Below, one piece after another: positions 1-8,858 of a stretch of DNA of 57,641 nt (positions within the stretch are counted from its first letter, which is position 1; every line of letters begins with the position of its first letter). The position numbers and the translations under genes were made by a program. The DNA comes from an uncultured Clostridium sp. GTDB lineage: Bacteria; Bacillota; Clostridia; Lachnospirales; Lachnospiraceae. The stretch lies in assembly GCA_900541315.1 (NCBI GenBank), contig UQJF01000004.1:1-57641 (forward strand), in the 5' to 3' direction. Below the pieces are notes generated by a model. The model had not been told where the DNA came from. It searched no databases and saw nothing but the letters and a program-made list of their open reading frames with translations.

Positions 1-79
1 GACTGGCGGAAAATCGGCCACAAAGGCAGGTGCAGGAAAGACTCCGAGAGGACATTCATTTCCAAAGGAGGGATTTTTC
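1..79 (+). promoter_or_regulatory. 3' part of a structured leader RNA, copy A
   Basis: The window opens inside a leader nearly identical to the one before ridA (7468-7540). Both contain a TGGC/GCCA hairpin with loop GGAAAATC, then CACAAAGGC, GGTGCAG, an A-rich gap, CCGAGAGGACAT, and an AAAGGAGG ribosome site. Such conservation outside coding sequence, in front of two unrelated genes, suggests a cis-regulatory RNA. The 5' half is cut off by the window start. I do not recognise the RNA family. Confidence 0.55.
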
Positions 80-1474
80 ATGGAGAAAAAGAAGGTAGCG
101 ATTGTCACATTAGGTGACAGCCGTCGCGAATTTTATAAAAAGAGAGAAGCAATTGTAGCAAGCGAGATCGAAAAGGTGAAAAAGGCATTTGGGGATAAAT
201 ATGACCTTTATATCTCACCTATTGTATTTGACACAGAAGATGGACAAAATATTTCTGATGAGATCAAGAAACAGGGCATTGAAGCTGTGATCATCCATGT
301 GCCCATCTGGGCAACCCCATCTTTAGCATTCCGCATTGCCTATGGAACTTCTTATCCGGTGCTGCTGTTAGGCAACCTGCAGCGCAATACGTCCAGCCTT
401 GTAACACTGCTGGCAGTTGGTGGTATGTTGGACCAGACCGGAAAGAAGTGCATCCGTGTATCTGGTGATTATGAAGATCCCAAGATCCAGGAAAAGGTGG
501 ATAACTTTGTAAAAGGCGTTTATGTGGCAGAAGGCATCCGCCGTTCCAGCTATGGAATGATCGGCGGAAGAAGTATTGGTATTGGAACTACAGTAGCAGA
601 TCCAAGCCAGTGGCAGAGTACCTTTGGGGTAGAGTTTGACCACTGCGACCAGTATGAGATCGTATACCGTGCAAAGGCACTGGACGAAGAACGTGTCCAG
701 AAGCATTTAAAATGGGTAAAGGAAAATGTACCGAGGATAGAATTCGGGGACAAGTTTACAGAGAAAACACTGGAATTACAGGTACGCAGTTATCTGGCAT
801 TAAAGGATATGGCTGCGGAAAAGAAGTATAACTTTATGGGCATCAAGTGCCAGCAGGATATGAGCGATCATTTCGTTCTCCAGTGTCTGGGTGTGGCATT
901 ATTAAACAACCCATATGACGCAGACGGCGAAAAGACACCGATCCCAACTTCCTGTGAGTGTGACTGCGACGGTGCTATGACCATGCGTATCTTAAATCTG
1001 TGCGCAGAAGGAAAGCCTTCCTGTTTGCTGGACATCAAGTTCTTTGATGGAAACGATAAGGAATTTGTACTGGCAAACTGCGGCAGCGTGGCACCATATT
1101 TCGCTGATCCGGACAACAAAGAAGAAGCTATGAAGAAGATCGCTTTAATGCCTCATATCTTCGGGGAAGCAGGCGGTGCATCCATCCAGTTTATCTCCAA
1201 ACCAGGTGATGTGACAGTTGCCAGACTGTTCCGCAGCAATGGAAAGTATGTATTAGGCTGCTTTGAGGGAACCACAAAGATGTATCCTCTTGAGAAGTTA
1301 AAAGAGACTACATACTGCTATCCACATGCATTCGTAGAAGCAGAGGCAGACTACGAAAAGTTCTACGAGAAGATCAACTCTAACCATCTGCATATGGTTT
1401 ATGGAAAGTATGCGAAGGTTTTAAAGATGTTCTGTGAGATCGTGGGAATTGAGTATATCTGTTTTAATAAGTAG
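80..1474 (+). CDS. L-fucose/L-arabinose isomerase family protein
   Basis: A 464-residue cytoplasmic protein of the fucose/arabinose isomerase fold. The N-terminal half has a Rossmann-like nucleotide-independent sugar isomerase domain (IVTLGDSRREF near the start, VIIHVPIWATPS near residue 75). The C-terminal half carries the family's acidic and metal-site region (CECDCDGAMTMRIL, DIKFFDGN). Family members interconvert aldoses and ketoses with a divalent metal; the sugar here cannot be told from sequence. AAAGGAGGG at 64-72 fixes the start. It is preceded by the leader RNA shared with ridA, and no fucose-pathway kinase or aldolase is adjacent. It stands alone before a strong terminator. Confidence 0.8.
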   Translation: MEKKKVAIVTLGDSRREFYKKREAIVASEIEKVKKAFGDKYDLYISPIVFDTEDGQNISDEIKKQGIEAVIIHVPIWATPSLAFRIAYGTSYPVLLLGNLQRNTSSLVTLLAVGGMLDQTGKKCIRVSGDYEDPKIQEKVDNFVKGVYVAEGIRRSSYGMIGGRSIGIGTTVADPSQWQSTFGVEFDHCDQYEIVYRAKALDEERVQKHLKWVKENVPRIEFGDKFTEKTLELQVRSYLALKDMAAEKKYNFMGIKCQQDMSDHFVLQCLGVALLNNPYDADGEKTPIPTSCECDCDGAMTMRILNLCAEGKPSCLLDIKFFDGNDKEFVLANCGSVAPYFADPDNKEEAMKKIALMPHIFGEAGGASIQFISKPGDVTVARLFRSNGKYVLGCFEGTTKMYPLEKLKETTYCYPHAFVEAEADYEKFYEKINSNHLHMVYGKYAKVLKMFCEIVGIEYICFNK

Positions 1475-1587
1475 TGCTTGTACAAAAAGCAAATGAATGA
1501 GTTGTAAAATTTACAGGTTTACACAGCAACGTCAAAATGTTATGATACTGGTACATTATTTACGAAAACGATGTACCGGTGTCCTGA

Positions 1588-1636
1588 GGCCAGAAATCTT
1601 CCTGCAAGCAGGCTTGCATCAGATTTCTGGCCTTTT
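1588..1636 (+). terminator. Intrinsic terminator with nested hairpin (repeat module)
   Basis: The 12-bp perfect stem GGCCAGAAATCT/AGATTTCTGGCC encloses a second hairpin, TGCAAG/CTTGCA, and is followed by TTTT. Its reverse complement matches the hairpin at 21014-21055, so it also belongs to a dispersed repeat module. Confidence 0.8.
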
Positions 1637-1707
1637 GGCTATGGTATTATCATGATGTTGTGGCAAAAGGTATTTTGCGGTGATTAACAGAAGGTGAGGG
1701 GAAATAT

Positions 1708-1917
1708 ATGAGACTCTTATACGAGTTATCCTGGTTATGGGAGATGATGGGTATCGCCATGGCTGCTGCGGTTGTCTGTGTAGCTTGCGCTGCGCTGATC
1801 TGTAAGGCAGCAAAGAAGAAACTCAGCAGAAAAGTGATAGCAGTTGTTACTGCTGCGGCGTTTGCGGGCGCTGTTTTGGCAGTTATTCTAATCGCGCGGA
1901 CACCTATGCCCCTTTGA
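1708..1917 (+). CDS. Small two-helix membrane protein, unknown
   Basis: A 69-residue hypothetical protein. Two hydrophobic segments (about residues 12-33 and 42-64) are separated by a basic loop, KAAKKKLSRK, which predicts a small integral membrane hairpin protein. AAGGTGAGGGG lies just upstream of ATG as a plausible ribosome site. It sits alone between a terminator and the promoter of the kinase-like gene. I recognise no family, and the call rests on composition plus the ribosome site. Confidence 0.5.
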   Translation: MRLLYELSWLWEMMGIAMAAAVVCVACAALICKAAKKKLSRKVIAVVTAAAFAGAVLAVILIARTPMPL

Positions 1918-1975
1918 AAACACTGATCCACTTATACGGTTTAAGATAAAATTAACCCCATTTTTCCAGGAAATG

Positions 1976-1984
1976 TGCTATACT
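1976..1984 (+). promoter_or_regulatory. Extended -10 promoter for the kinase-like gene
   Basis: TGC followed by TATACT forms an extended -10 element. No good -35 hexamer is seen at the usual distance. It would start transcription about 37 bases before the ATG at 2028. Confidence 0.45.
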
Positions 1985-2027
1985 ATCAGCACAGCAGTTA
2001 CCAAGGAGAAAGGCGGGGAAAAGTATT

Positions 2028-2669
2028 ATGAACAAGGTGATTACAGTGAGCCGTGAATTCGGCAGCGGGGGAAGAGAACTGGGTGTGAAGCTGGCGGAGA
2101 CACTGGGGATTCCTTTTTATGACAAGGAACTGATCTCTATGGCAGCAGATGATATTAATATTGCAGAGGAAGCGTTCCGTAAATACGATGAGCATGTGAT
2201 AGAGGATGATCCTTTAGATCATAAGATCCATCATTCTTTTTCAGAGCTGTATAAAGTGCCTATGTCTGATCAGATCTTTGTGGCTCAGTCTAATGTGATC
2301 CGCAGACTGGCTTCCCATGGTCCCTGTGTGATCGTAGGCCGCTGTGCAGATATGATACTGGAAGACAGCGTAAACATTTTCATTTATTCAAAAATGAAAC
2401 AGCGCGTAAAGCGATTAATGGAACTGGAGCCGGAAGAAGGCGCCAATGAAAAAGACATGGAAATGAAGATCCGTGCCGTTGACCGCAAGCGCCGGGATTA
2501 TTACCAGTATTATACAGGAAATACCTGGGGAAGAGCCCAGAATTATCATCTTTGCGTGGACAGCAGCTTGGTTGGTGTTGACGGCTGTTTAAGGGCTGCA
2601 CTGGCATATCTGGAAGATGTATGCAAAGATGAAGAAAAGCCGGAAGAGAGTGGAAATGCAGCTGTATAA
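2028..2669 (+). CDS. Cytidylate kinase-like family protein
   Basis: A 213-residue P-loop protein of the cytidylate-kinase-like family. The N-terminus ITVSREFGSGGRELG is the family's phosphate-binding loop, followed by the substrate-site region IPFYDKELI. Members are common in Firmicutes as a divergent group separate from the essential CMP kinase, and their substrate is generally unproven. CVIVGRCADMIL (about residues 100-111) and the basic AVDRKRRDYYQYYTG segment match the lid region. GGCGGGG lies a few bases before ATG. It is monocistronic by spacing. Confidence 0.8.
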   Translation: MNKVITVSREFGSGGRELGVKLAETLGIPFYDKELISMAADDINIAEEAFRKYDEHVIEDDPLDHKIHHSFSELYKVPMSDQIFVAQSNVIRRLASHGPCVIVGRCADMILEDSVNIFIYSKMKQRVKRLMELEPEEGANEKDMEMKIRAVDRKRRDYYQYYTGNTWGRAQNYHLCVDSSLVGVDGCLRAALAYLEDVCKDEEKPEESGNAAV

Positions 2670-2777
2670 CGGATAAAAAAATATCAGATCGTAATTAAAA
2701 ACGGTGAATAATTCCCGTCCATAAGACTCATAATAAGAACGTGCAAAAGAAGTACAGATCAAAAAACAGGTGAGTCC

Positions 2778-3884
2778 ATGGAAAAGCCGGGAAAGAAACT
2801 GAAGAAATTTTTTATTATAATAGGAACTACAGGAATGGTGTATGCAGGTCTTAAATATCTGCTGCCCCTTGTAGTTCCTCTTTTATTAGGCTATACACTG
2901 GCTCTGCTGCTTCGGCCGTCAGCACGTTTTTTGCAGCACCGGATCATAATATGCGTATTTGGGAAAAAATGGAAACCATCACTGGGATTGCTGGGAACGG
3001 TTCAGCTGTTGATCCTGGGAGTGCTTGGCAGTTTTATGCTGACTATGGGAGTCCGCCGTCTCTGGGAAGAGACTTCTACCCTGATGGACCAGTTGCCGGT
3101 ATGGCTGGACGGACTGTATTTCTGGATCGAGGAAAAATGCTTTGGGCTTGAAAAGCGGTTTGGCTTTGATCCGGGATGGGGAATCCGTGTGGCAAGAAGC
3201 ATGATCGAAGCAGGAACAAAATATGTGAAGGAAAAAACAGTGCCATCTTTGATGATGGGCTCTTATTATACAGCTGGAGTTATAGGTCGTATTGGATTTA
3301 TAAGTTTATTTACTTTCTGCAGTGCTATTTTAAGTTTACAGGAAATGGAAGAGCTGAAAGAACGGCGGGACCGGTCTGCTTTTAGCAGGGAGTTCCGCCT
3401 GATCGGAGACCGGCTGGTAAGCACTGGGAAAGTATGGTTTAAAAGTCAGGGGATCATATTTTTGCTTATTTCATTTTTGTGTACGGCAGGCATGTTCCTG
3501 GTGGGAAATCCGTGTCCCGTACTTGTGGGAATGGGGATCGGGATCATGGATGCTTTTCCGGTGCTGGGAGCGGGAACGGTGCTGATGCCATGGGCGGTCG
3601 TTGAGGTTGTAATGGGAAAGTGGAAAACAGCGTTGATATTAGCCGGTTTATATCTGATCTGCACCCTTATACGCCAGTTTTTGGAGGTACACCTGATGAG
3701 CGGGCAGATGGGGCTTTCGCCTTTTGAAACTTTAGGAGCAGTGTATGTAGGACTTAAGCTGTTTGGGATAACGGGGCTGTTTCTGGGACCACTGGGGTTA
3801 TTGCTGATCGAGGATATGACAGAATTATTGCTTACTCAGCCTGTAAATGGAAAGACACAGAAGAATGGAACAAGTCAGCTGTAA
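2778..3884 (+). CDS. AI-2E/PerM-type transporter (YtvI-like membrane protein)
   Basis: A 368-residue polytopic membrane protein of the AI-2E family transporter/PerM superfamily. It begins with a membrane helix pair (about residues 10-45), has a soluble middle with an amphipathic stretch (LWEETSTLMDQLPVWLDGL), and a C-terminal helical block containing the family's GIMDAFPVLGAGTV and LGPLGLLLIEDMTEL regions. In spore formers the closest named relatives are sporulation membrane proteins of the YtvI type, but the function here is only inferred. It starts 108 bases after the kinase-like gene with GGTGAG before ATG. Confidence 0.75.
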   Translation: MEKPGKKLKKFFIIIGTTGMVYAGLKYLLPLVVPLLLGYTLALLLRPSARFLQHRIIICVFGKKWKPSLGLLGTVQLLILGVLGSFMLTMGVRRLWEETSTLMDQLPVWLDGLYFWIEEKCFGLEKRFGFDPGWGIRVARSMIEAGTKYVKEKTVPSLMMGSYYTAGVIGRIGFISLFTFCSAILSLQEMEELKERRDRSAFSREFRLIGDRLVSTGKVWFKSQGIIFLLISFLCTAGMFLVGNPCPVLVGMGIGIMDAFPVLGAGTVLMPWAVVEVVMGKWKTALILAGLYLICTLIRQFLEVHLMSGQMGLSPFETLGAVYVGLKLFGITGLFLGPLGLLLIEDMTELLLTQPVNGKTQKNGTSQL

Positions 3885-3914
3885 CACGGGGGACGGCAAC
3901 CCGTTTTCAGCCCA

Positions 3915-3943
3915 TTGACAAAACTCCCGTTCTGACGTAAAAT
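3915..3943 (+). promoter_or_regulatory. Promoter of the T-box/proS transcript
   Basis: A consensus TTGACA at 3915-3920 and TAAAAT at 3938-3943 are separated by 17 bases. Transcription would begin near 3950, so the leader is about 445 nt long. Confidence 0.8.
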
Positions 3944-3949
3944 CGAAAG

Positions 3950-4242
3950 GAAATGACGAAGATCAAAGAGAATCTATGAAATTCCATGAAAAGGCGTTGA
4001 AAGGGATCATTAAGTCAGAAAGCCCGTTACAGAGAGAGGAACACTGGTGGAAGTTCCTTACGAAAGCGTGACCCAACCTGCCCTGGAGCTCTGTATGATA
4101 AATACAGCGAAATTCCCGCGTTAAGGGATAAATAAGAGGGTTTCTGCCACAGATTATTTTGCAGGAACTAAGAAGGGTGGTACCGCCGAGTCATTCGGTC
4201 CCTTGCAGTAAGTTTTATGCATGGGATCGGATGGCTCTTTTT
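3950..4242 (+). promoter_or_regulatory. Proline-specific T-box leader (specifier CCU)
   Basis: This leader senses uncharged tRNA-Pro and controls proS by antitermination. The conserved T-box AAGGGTGGTACCGC is at 4173-4186. In Stem I, the CCT at 4077-4079 sits four bases before TGGAGC, the same spacing as the GGC specifier in classical glyQS leaders, so the specifier reads proline. The competing terminator pairs 4193-4206 with 4218-4232 (ATTCGGTCCC/GGGATCGGAT) and ends in a T-run at 4238-4242. The downstream gene, prolyl-tRNA synthetase, confirms the reading. Confidence 0.93.
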
Positions 4243-4243
4243 G

Positions 4244-4349
4244 ATGATACCAAAACATGAGTAAGTAGCTATTTTTTGTAAAAAAATGAGCGGATTACGA
4301 ATGGTTTGAAGATTGTGAGAGCATGTAGTGTGTAACAATCTGGTATCAT
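4244..4349 (+). repeat. Structured intergenic repeat, copy R1
   Basis: A 106-bp element bounded by a perfect inverted repeat, ATGATACCA (4244-4252) and TGGTATCAT (4341-4349). Its left half (about 4253-4304, ACATGAGTAAG to GAGCGGATTACGAAT) is shared with 21073-21123. Its right half is a hairpin, GATTGT/ACAATC, resembling the first hairpin of the repeats at 11844 and 19209. It lies between the T-box terminator and proS, so it is part of the proS 5' UTR. Confidence 0.7.
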
Positions 4350-4394
4350 GGATTTCAGAAAGAAAAGTATATAGAATGTAAAAGGAGAAAAATC

Positions 4395-5834
4395 ATGGCA
4401 GACAACAAAAAAATGGTAGAAGCGATCACATCCATGGATACCGATTTTGCCCAGTGGTATACCGATGTGGTTAAAAAAGCAGAACTGTGCGATTATGCAA
4501 GCGTAAAGGGATGTATGGTCATCAAACCGGCTGGATATGCGATCTGGGAGAACATCCAGAAAGAATTGGACCGCAGATTTAAGGAAACAGGTGTACAAAA
4601 CGTATATATGCCTATTTTCATTCCAGAAAGCCTGTTAGAGAAGGAAAAAGACCATGTAGAAGGTTTTGCACCGGAAGTTGCATGGGTAACCCATGGCGGA
4701 TTGGAGCCACTTCAGGAGAGACTTTGTGTAAGACCTACTTCTGAGACTCTGTTCTGCGATTTCTACGCAAGAGACATCCATTCTTACCGTGACCTTCCAA
4801 GGGTATACAACCAGTGGTGTTCTGTTGTCCGCTGGGAGAAGACAACACGTCCGTTCCTTCGTTCCAGAGAATTCTTATGGCAGGAAGGACATACTGCCCA
4901 TGCAACAGCTGAAGAAGCAGAGGCACGTACCATCCAGATGTTAAATGTATATGCTGATTTCTGTGAGCAGGTATTAGCTATCCCGGTTATTAAGGGACAG
5001 AAAACTGACAAGGAGAAATTCGCAGGTGCAGAGGCTACTTACACCATCGAATCCCTGATGCATGATGGTAAGGCATTACAGTCTGGTACCAGCCACAACT
5101 TTGGTGACGGATTTGCAAAGGCATTTGACATCCAGTTTACAGATAAGGACAATACATTAAAGCATGTTTACCAGACTTCCTGGGGTATGACAACACGTAT
5201 GATCGGTGCTATCATCATGGTACATGGTGATGATAATGGTCTGGTCCTGCCTCCAAGGATCGCTCCTGTACAGATCATGGTAGTTCCGATCCAGCAGAAG
5301 AAGGAAGGCGTATTAGACAAGGCATTTGAGTTAAGAGACCGTCTGATCAAGTCTGGATTTTCTGTAAAGGTAGACGACAGTGACAAGAGCCCAGGCTGGA
5401 AATTTGCTGACTGCGAGATGCGTGGTATTCCGTTAAGAGTAGAGATCGGACCTAAGGATATGGAAAATAACCAGGCTGTCCTGGTACGCCGCGATACCCA
5501 TGAAAAGACCATTGTTTCACTGGACGAGTTAGAAGCAAAGGCAGAAGAGCTGCTTGATACCATCCAGCATGATATGTTAGAGAAGGCAAGAAAGCACAGA
5601 GATGCCCATACTTATACCGCCTTAGGCTGGGATGAATTTGTTGAGACCATTAACACAAAGCCAGGTTTTGTAAAGGCTATGTGGTGTGGATGCCAGGAAT
5701 GCGAAGACAGGATCAAGGAAGTAACCGGCGCAACCTCCAGATGTATGCCATTTGAGCAGGAAAATCTGTCTGACAAGTGCGTATGCTGCGGAAAGCCAGC
5801 TAAAAAGATGGTTTACTGGGGACGTGCATATTAA
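4395..5834 (+). CDS. proS: Proline--tRNA ligase (eukaryote/archaeal-type)
   Basis: A 479-residue class II aminoacyl-tRNA synthetase that charges tRNA-Pro. Class II motifs are visible: RPTSETLF and the [10 protein letters not shown] motif-2 region, plus [14 protein letters not shown] for the active site. The length near 480 and the C-terminal zinc-binding-type domain (CGCQEC, then CVCCGK, ending in Tyr) mark the shorter eukaryote/archaeal-type enzyme without the bacterial editing insertion. AAAGGAG precedes ATG. A T-box with a proline codon specifier controls it, and cca follows one base after its stop. Confidence 0.96.
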   Translation: MADNKKMVEAITSMDTDFAQWYTDVVKKAELCDYASVKGCMVIKPAGYAIWENIQKELDRRFKETGVQNVYMPIFIPESLLEKEKDHVEGFAPEVAWVTHGGLEPLQERLCVRPTSETLFCDFYARDIHSYRDLPRVYNQWCSVVRWEKTTRPFLRSREFLWQEGHTAHATAEEAEARTIQMLNVYADFCEQVLAIPVIKGQKTDKEKFAGAEATYTIESLMHDGKALQSGTSHNFGDGFAKAFDIQFTDKDNTLKHVYQTSWGMTTRMIGAIIMVHGDDNGLVLPPRIAPVQIMVVPIQQKKEGVLDKAFELRDRLIKSGFSVKVDDSDKSPGWKFADCEMRGIPLRVEIGPKDMENNQAVLVRRDTHEKTIVSLDELEAKAEELLDTIQHDMLEKARKHRDAHTYTALGWDEFVETINTKPGFVKAMWCGCQECEDRIKEVTGATSRCMPFEQENLSDKCVCCGKPAKKMVYWGRAY

Positions 5835-5835
5835 T

Positions 5836-7155
5836 ATGAAAATGAATATCCCGGAACCTGCAAGAAAGATCATTGACAGGTTAAATGAACATGGTTATGA
5901 GGCCTATGTAGTAGGCGGCTGTGTCCGGGACATGATCCTGAAAAGAGAGCCGGGGGACTGGGATATCACCACCAGTGCCAGACCGGAGCAGGTGAAGGCT
6001 CTCTTTACCAGGACACTGGATACAGGCATACAGCATGGCACTGTGACCATTATGGTTGGAAAAGAGGGATATGAGGTAACTACATTCCGGGTGGATGGCG
6101 ATTATACAGATGGCCGGCACCCAGATACTGTTACCTTTACCCCTTCTCTTGAAGAAGACTTAAAGCGCCGTGACTTTACTATTAACGCCATGGCTTATAA
6201 TCACAATACGGGTCTGGTGGATATTTTTGGCGGAAGGGAAGATATTGAAGGCAAAGTCATCCGCTGCGTTGGAAATCCAACGGAACGCTTTACAGAGGAT
6301 GCCCTTCGCATCCTGCGTGCTATCCGTTTTTCTGCCCAGCTGGGATTTGAGATTGAAGATGCTACGCGACAGGCAATCACAGAGATTGCCCCTAATCTGG
6401 TCCATGTAAGCAAAGAGCGTATTCAGGTGGAGCTGACAAAACTGCTGTTAAGTGACCGGCCGGAAGCTATGAAGCTGGTATATGAAACCGGCATCAGCCC
6501 TTATGTTTCAGAAACATTTCACAAAATGGGAGAAATGATAGGGGATATGCCTGTTACGGTTCCTGCAAAAAAGTCCCTTCGCTGGGCTTTGTTTTTAAGA
6601 AAAGGAACACCGGAGCAGGCAGTGCGCATTTTACGGGATCTGAAACTGGATAATGATACTATTTACCAGGTAAAGGTGCTGACCGGGTGGATAGAAAGGT
6701 CTATTTGTGGAGAGATCGCCCTTCCAGATGAAAAAACAGATGAAATGTGTACGCGGGAAAACGCAGCGGAATTGGAATATATGCCGGGTGCTGAAAGTAA
6801 ACCCCAGATCCGCAAGGTCATGAGCCAGATGGAGCCGGAACTGTTTGATGATCTGTTAAATATTAAGATGTGTCTGGCAAAGGCGGCGGCAAAGGATAGT
6901 CAAAGTGTGGCAGTAAGGCAGTTAGAGAAGATTTGCGCACTGCGGGATGAGATACGCGCTGACGGCAACTGTATTTCCTTAAAAATGCTTGCTGTTACTG
7001 GAAATGACCTGATAAAAGCTGGAATGAAGCCGGGAAAAGAAGTGGGGCAGACGCTGCATCATTTTCTGGAACTGGTTTTGGAAGAGCCGGAGAAGAATGA
7101 TAAGGAATATCTTCTGGAAATTCTGAAATTGGAGTTATATGATCGCAAAATGTAA
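5836..7155 (+). CDS. cca: CCA tRNA nucleotidyltransferase
   Basis: A class II nucleotidyltransferase that builds or repairs the 3'-CCA of tRNA. The GGCVRDMIL and DWDITT (metal-binding DxD) motifs sit near residues 22-42, and RRDFTINAMA, DALRILRAIRF and the basic template region follow in order. The open frame extends upstream into proS, but the best start is ATG 5836, giving 439 residues beginning MKMNIPEPARK, one base after the proS stop. Its usual N-terminal position of the GG motif supports that start. TGGGGA at 5817-5822 is the likely ribosome site, so translation is probably coupled to proS. Confidence 0.93.
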   Translation: MKMNIPEPARKIIDRLNEHGYEAYVVGGCVRDMILKREPGDWDITTSARPEQVKALFTRTLDTGIQHGTVTIMVGKEGYEVTTFRVDGDYTDGRHPDTVTFTPSLEEDLKRRDFTINAMAYNHNTGLVDIFGGREDIEGKVIRCVGNPTERFTEDALRILRAIRFSAQLGFEIEDATRQAITEIAPNLVHVSKERIQVELTKLLLSDRPEAMKLVYETGISPYVSETFHKMGEMIGDMPVTVPAKKSLRWALFLRKGTPEQAVRILRDLKLDNDTIYQVKVLTGWIERSICGEIALPDEKTDEMCTRENAAELEYMPGAESKPQIRKVMSQMEPELFDDLLNIKMCLAKAAAKDSQSVAVRQLEKICALRDEIRADGNCISLKMLAVTGNDLIKAGMKPGKEVGQTLHHFLELVLEEPEKNDKEYLLEILKLELYDRKM

Positions 7156-7317
7156 AGCATTTAATATTTTTGTGAAAGAATATGCGATAGAATAAAATGG
7201 ATAAAATAGTCTGCTTTAAAGAATATGAGTCACTATGTTTTACAAAAATATTTAGGCTTATAAAAAATAATCATGTATGTTTTTACTTAATTTAAATGAT
7301 GTATGCGTATAAAAACA

Positions 7318-7346
7318 TTGCAATATTTACAAAGGTTGACTATAAT
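7318..7346 (+). promoter_or_regulatory. Promoter of the ridA leader
   Basis: TTGCAA (7318-7323) and TATAAT (7341-7346) are spaced by exactly 17 bases. This places the start near 7353 and gives a leader of about 190 nt before ridA. The stretch from the cca stop to here (7156-7317) is AT-rich and otherwise empty. Confidence 0.75.
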
Positions 7347-7417
7347 ATTTGGTACAGGATGTTCTTTCGAGGTTTTCTGTATTCGATTTTGTGAGAAGAT
7401 TTTTTGCCAGTTGTGCT

Positions 7418-7540
7418 CGAATTTTTGAGGCGTACGCGGCGCGTACGTTGATGAAATTCGGGTGCAAGTGGCGGAAAATCTGCCACAAAGGCGGGTGCAG
7501 AAAATCCCGAGAGGACATCACAGTTCAAAGGAGGATTTGA
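7418..7540 (+). promoter_or_regulatory. Structured leader RNA, copy B, upstream of ridA
   Basis: Three helices are evident. CGAATTT/AAATTCG (7418-7424 with 7454-7460) encloses CGTACG/CGTACG (7431-7436 with 7442-7447). GTGGC/GCCAC pairs 7468-7472 with 7482-7486. CGGG/CCCG pairs 7492-7495 with 7506-7509. The unpaired segments between them (CACAAAGG, GTGCAG, GAGAGGACAT) are the ones conserved in copy A at 1-79. The architecture resembles a riboswitch or ribosomal-site-controlling leader, but I cannot place it in a named family. Confidence 0.6.
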
Positions 7541-7543
7541 AAA

Positions 7544-7912
7544 ATGAAATTGATCAACACAGAAAAAGCACCAGGCGCAATCGGACCTTATTCTCAGGGT
7601 TTTGAAGTAAACGGTATTGTTTATACTTCCGGTCAGATCCCAGTAAATCCAGCTGATGGCACTGTACCAGAAGGTATTGCTGCACAGGCTGAGCAGAGTT
7701 GCAAGAACGTAGGAGCTATTCTGGAAGCAGCAGGAAGCGGCTATGACAAAGTTATCAAGACCACCTGCTTCTTAGCAGATATGGGCGACTTCGCAGCATT
7801 CAACGAAGTATACGCTAAGTACTTTACTTCTAAGCCAGCTAGAAGCTGCGTAGCAGTTAAGTCTCTTCCAAAGGGTGTTCTTTGCGAGATCGAAGCAATT
7901 GCTGAGAAATAA
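7544..7912 (+). CDS. ridA: RidA family reactive-enamine deaminase
   Basis: A 122-residue YjgF/YER057c/UK114 (RidA) protein that hydrolyses reactive 2-iminobutanoate/2-aminoacrylate made by PLP enzymes. Hallmarks are GAIGPYSQG at the N-terminus, YTSGQIP, CFLADMGDFAAFNEVY, the catalytic-site Arg in PARSCVAV (Arg100) and the CEIEAIA end. Its length is normal for a trimer subunit. AAAGGAGG at 7527-7534 precedes ATG. It has its own promoter and a long structured leader, which is unusual for ridA, and a strong terminator right after. Confidence 0.95.
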   Translation: MKLINTEKAPGAIGPYSQGFEVNGIVYTSGQIPVNPADGTVPEGIAAQAEQSCKNVGAILEAAGSGYDKVIKTTCFLADMGDFAAFNEVYAKYFTSKPARSCVAVKSLPKGVLCEIEAIAEK

Positions 7913-7936
7913 GTAACAGTTGTAAAATGAAAAATG

Positions 7937-7967
7937 GCTGCAGCTTTCTGGAAGCTGCAGCTTTTTT
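7937..7967 (+). terminator. ridA terminator
   Basis: The 10-bp stem GCTGCAGCTT/AAGCTGCAGC is followed by six T residues, a textbook intrinsic terminator. Confidence 0.92.
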
Positions 7968-7997
7968 GCTGCAAGTAGTCAGAAGGGTGGTTTAAGC

Positions 7998-8858
7998 ATG
8001 AAGAATAACATCATGATCATGAATTTTAGCGGAGTTTATGAAATGCAGGGGCTGAAGACGGCGCTGGAGAAGAAAGTGGACAGTGTGGTGGCAGAGGCAG
8101 AGAATATGGCCGCAAAACCAGTGATCACCCAGCTGGATTTCCAGGACATTCCTGGAACCAACTGTTATTGCGATAGTCTGGCAGAGGAAGAGATCGGAAA
8201 GAGGATCATTCCTTTTGGGCCGGAGGGACTGCATTTTTTAGACTCCGGCAATTACCATTATCTGACAAAGCTGTGGCTGGAGTTGGTAAAAGAACCCTTT
8301 GAACTGTTAGTATTTGACCACCATACTGATATGCAGTGTCCGGCCTTTGGAGGGATCTTATCCTGCGGTGGCTGGATCCGGGAAGCACTGGAGACCAACG
8401 ATAATTTAAAGCATGTGATCCTGGTAGGACCGCCACAAGCTGCCATGGAAGAAACGAAAAAAGAACTGGCAGAAGATGGGGAAGAACTGTTGGGGAAAGT
8501 AACCTGGATATCTGAGGAAGAATTTCTTCAAAATGTGGAAAAGCCGAACTGGATACAGAAACTTTGTGGACAGTGTAATGTGACCGGCGCAGAAGCTGAT
8601 GAAAAAGAACAGCTCCCATTGTATATCTCCATTGATAAAGATATTTTATCAGAGTCTGAAGGAAAGACCAACTGGGATCAGGGAAATGTGGTTTTGGACC
8701 AGGTTTTGCAATTTATAGATGTCTATATGCAGCAGACACCAGGCAGACAGTTTATTGGCATGGATATTTGCGGGGAAGACCCGGAAGCAGACAACGAGGA
8801 AGTCCAGACAGTGTGCCGCAAGACCAGTGAGAAGATCTGTGGTTTTTTCCTTTGTTAA
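7998..8858 (+). CDS. Arginase/agmatinase-fold family protein
   Basis: A 286-residue protein of the ureohydrolase (arginase/agmatinase/formiminoglutamase) superfamily. Metal-binding motifs are FDHHTDMQ (about residue 109-116, in place of DAHxD), SIDKDIL (about residues 211-217, SxDxD) and GMDICGE near residues 254-260. The classical GGDHS is not evident; a GNYHYL segment near residue 86 takes that place. It is therefore a divergent member; the substrate could be a guanidino or N-acetyl compound. GAAGGGTGG before ATG is the ribosome site. It follows the ridA terminator and is monocistronic by spacing. Confidence 0.75.
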   Translation: MKNNIMIMNFSGVYEMQGLKTALEKKVDSVVAEAENMAAKPVITQLDFQDIPGTNCYCDSLAEEEIGKRIIPFGPEGLHFLDSGNYHYLTKLWLELVKEPFELLVFDHHTDMQCPAFGGILSCGGWIREALETNDNLKHVILVGPPQAAMEETKKELAEDGEELLGKVTWISEEEFLQNVEKPNWIQKLCGQCNVTGAEADEKEQLPLYISIDKDILSESEGKTNWDQGNVVLDQVLQFIDVYMQQTPGRQFIGMDICGEDPEADNEEVQTVCRKTSEKICGFFLC

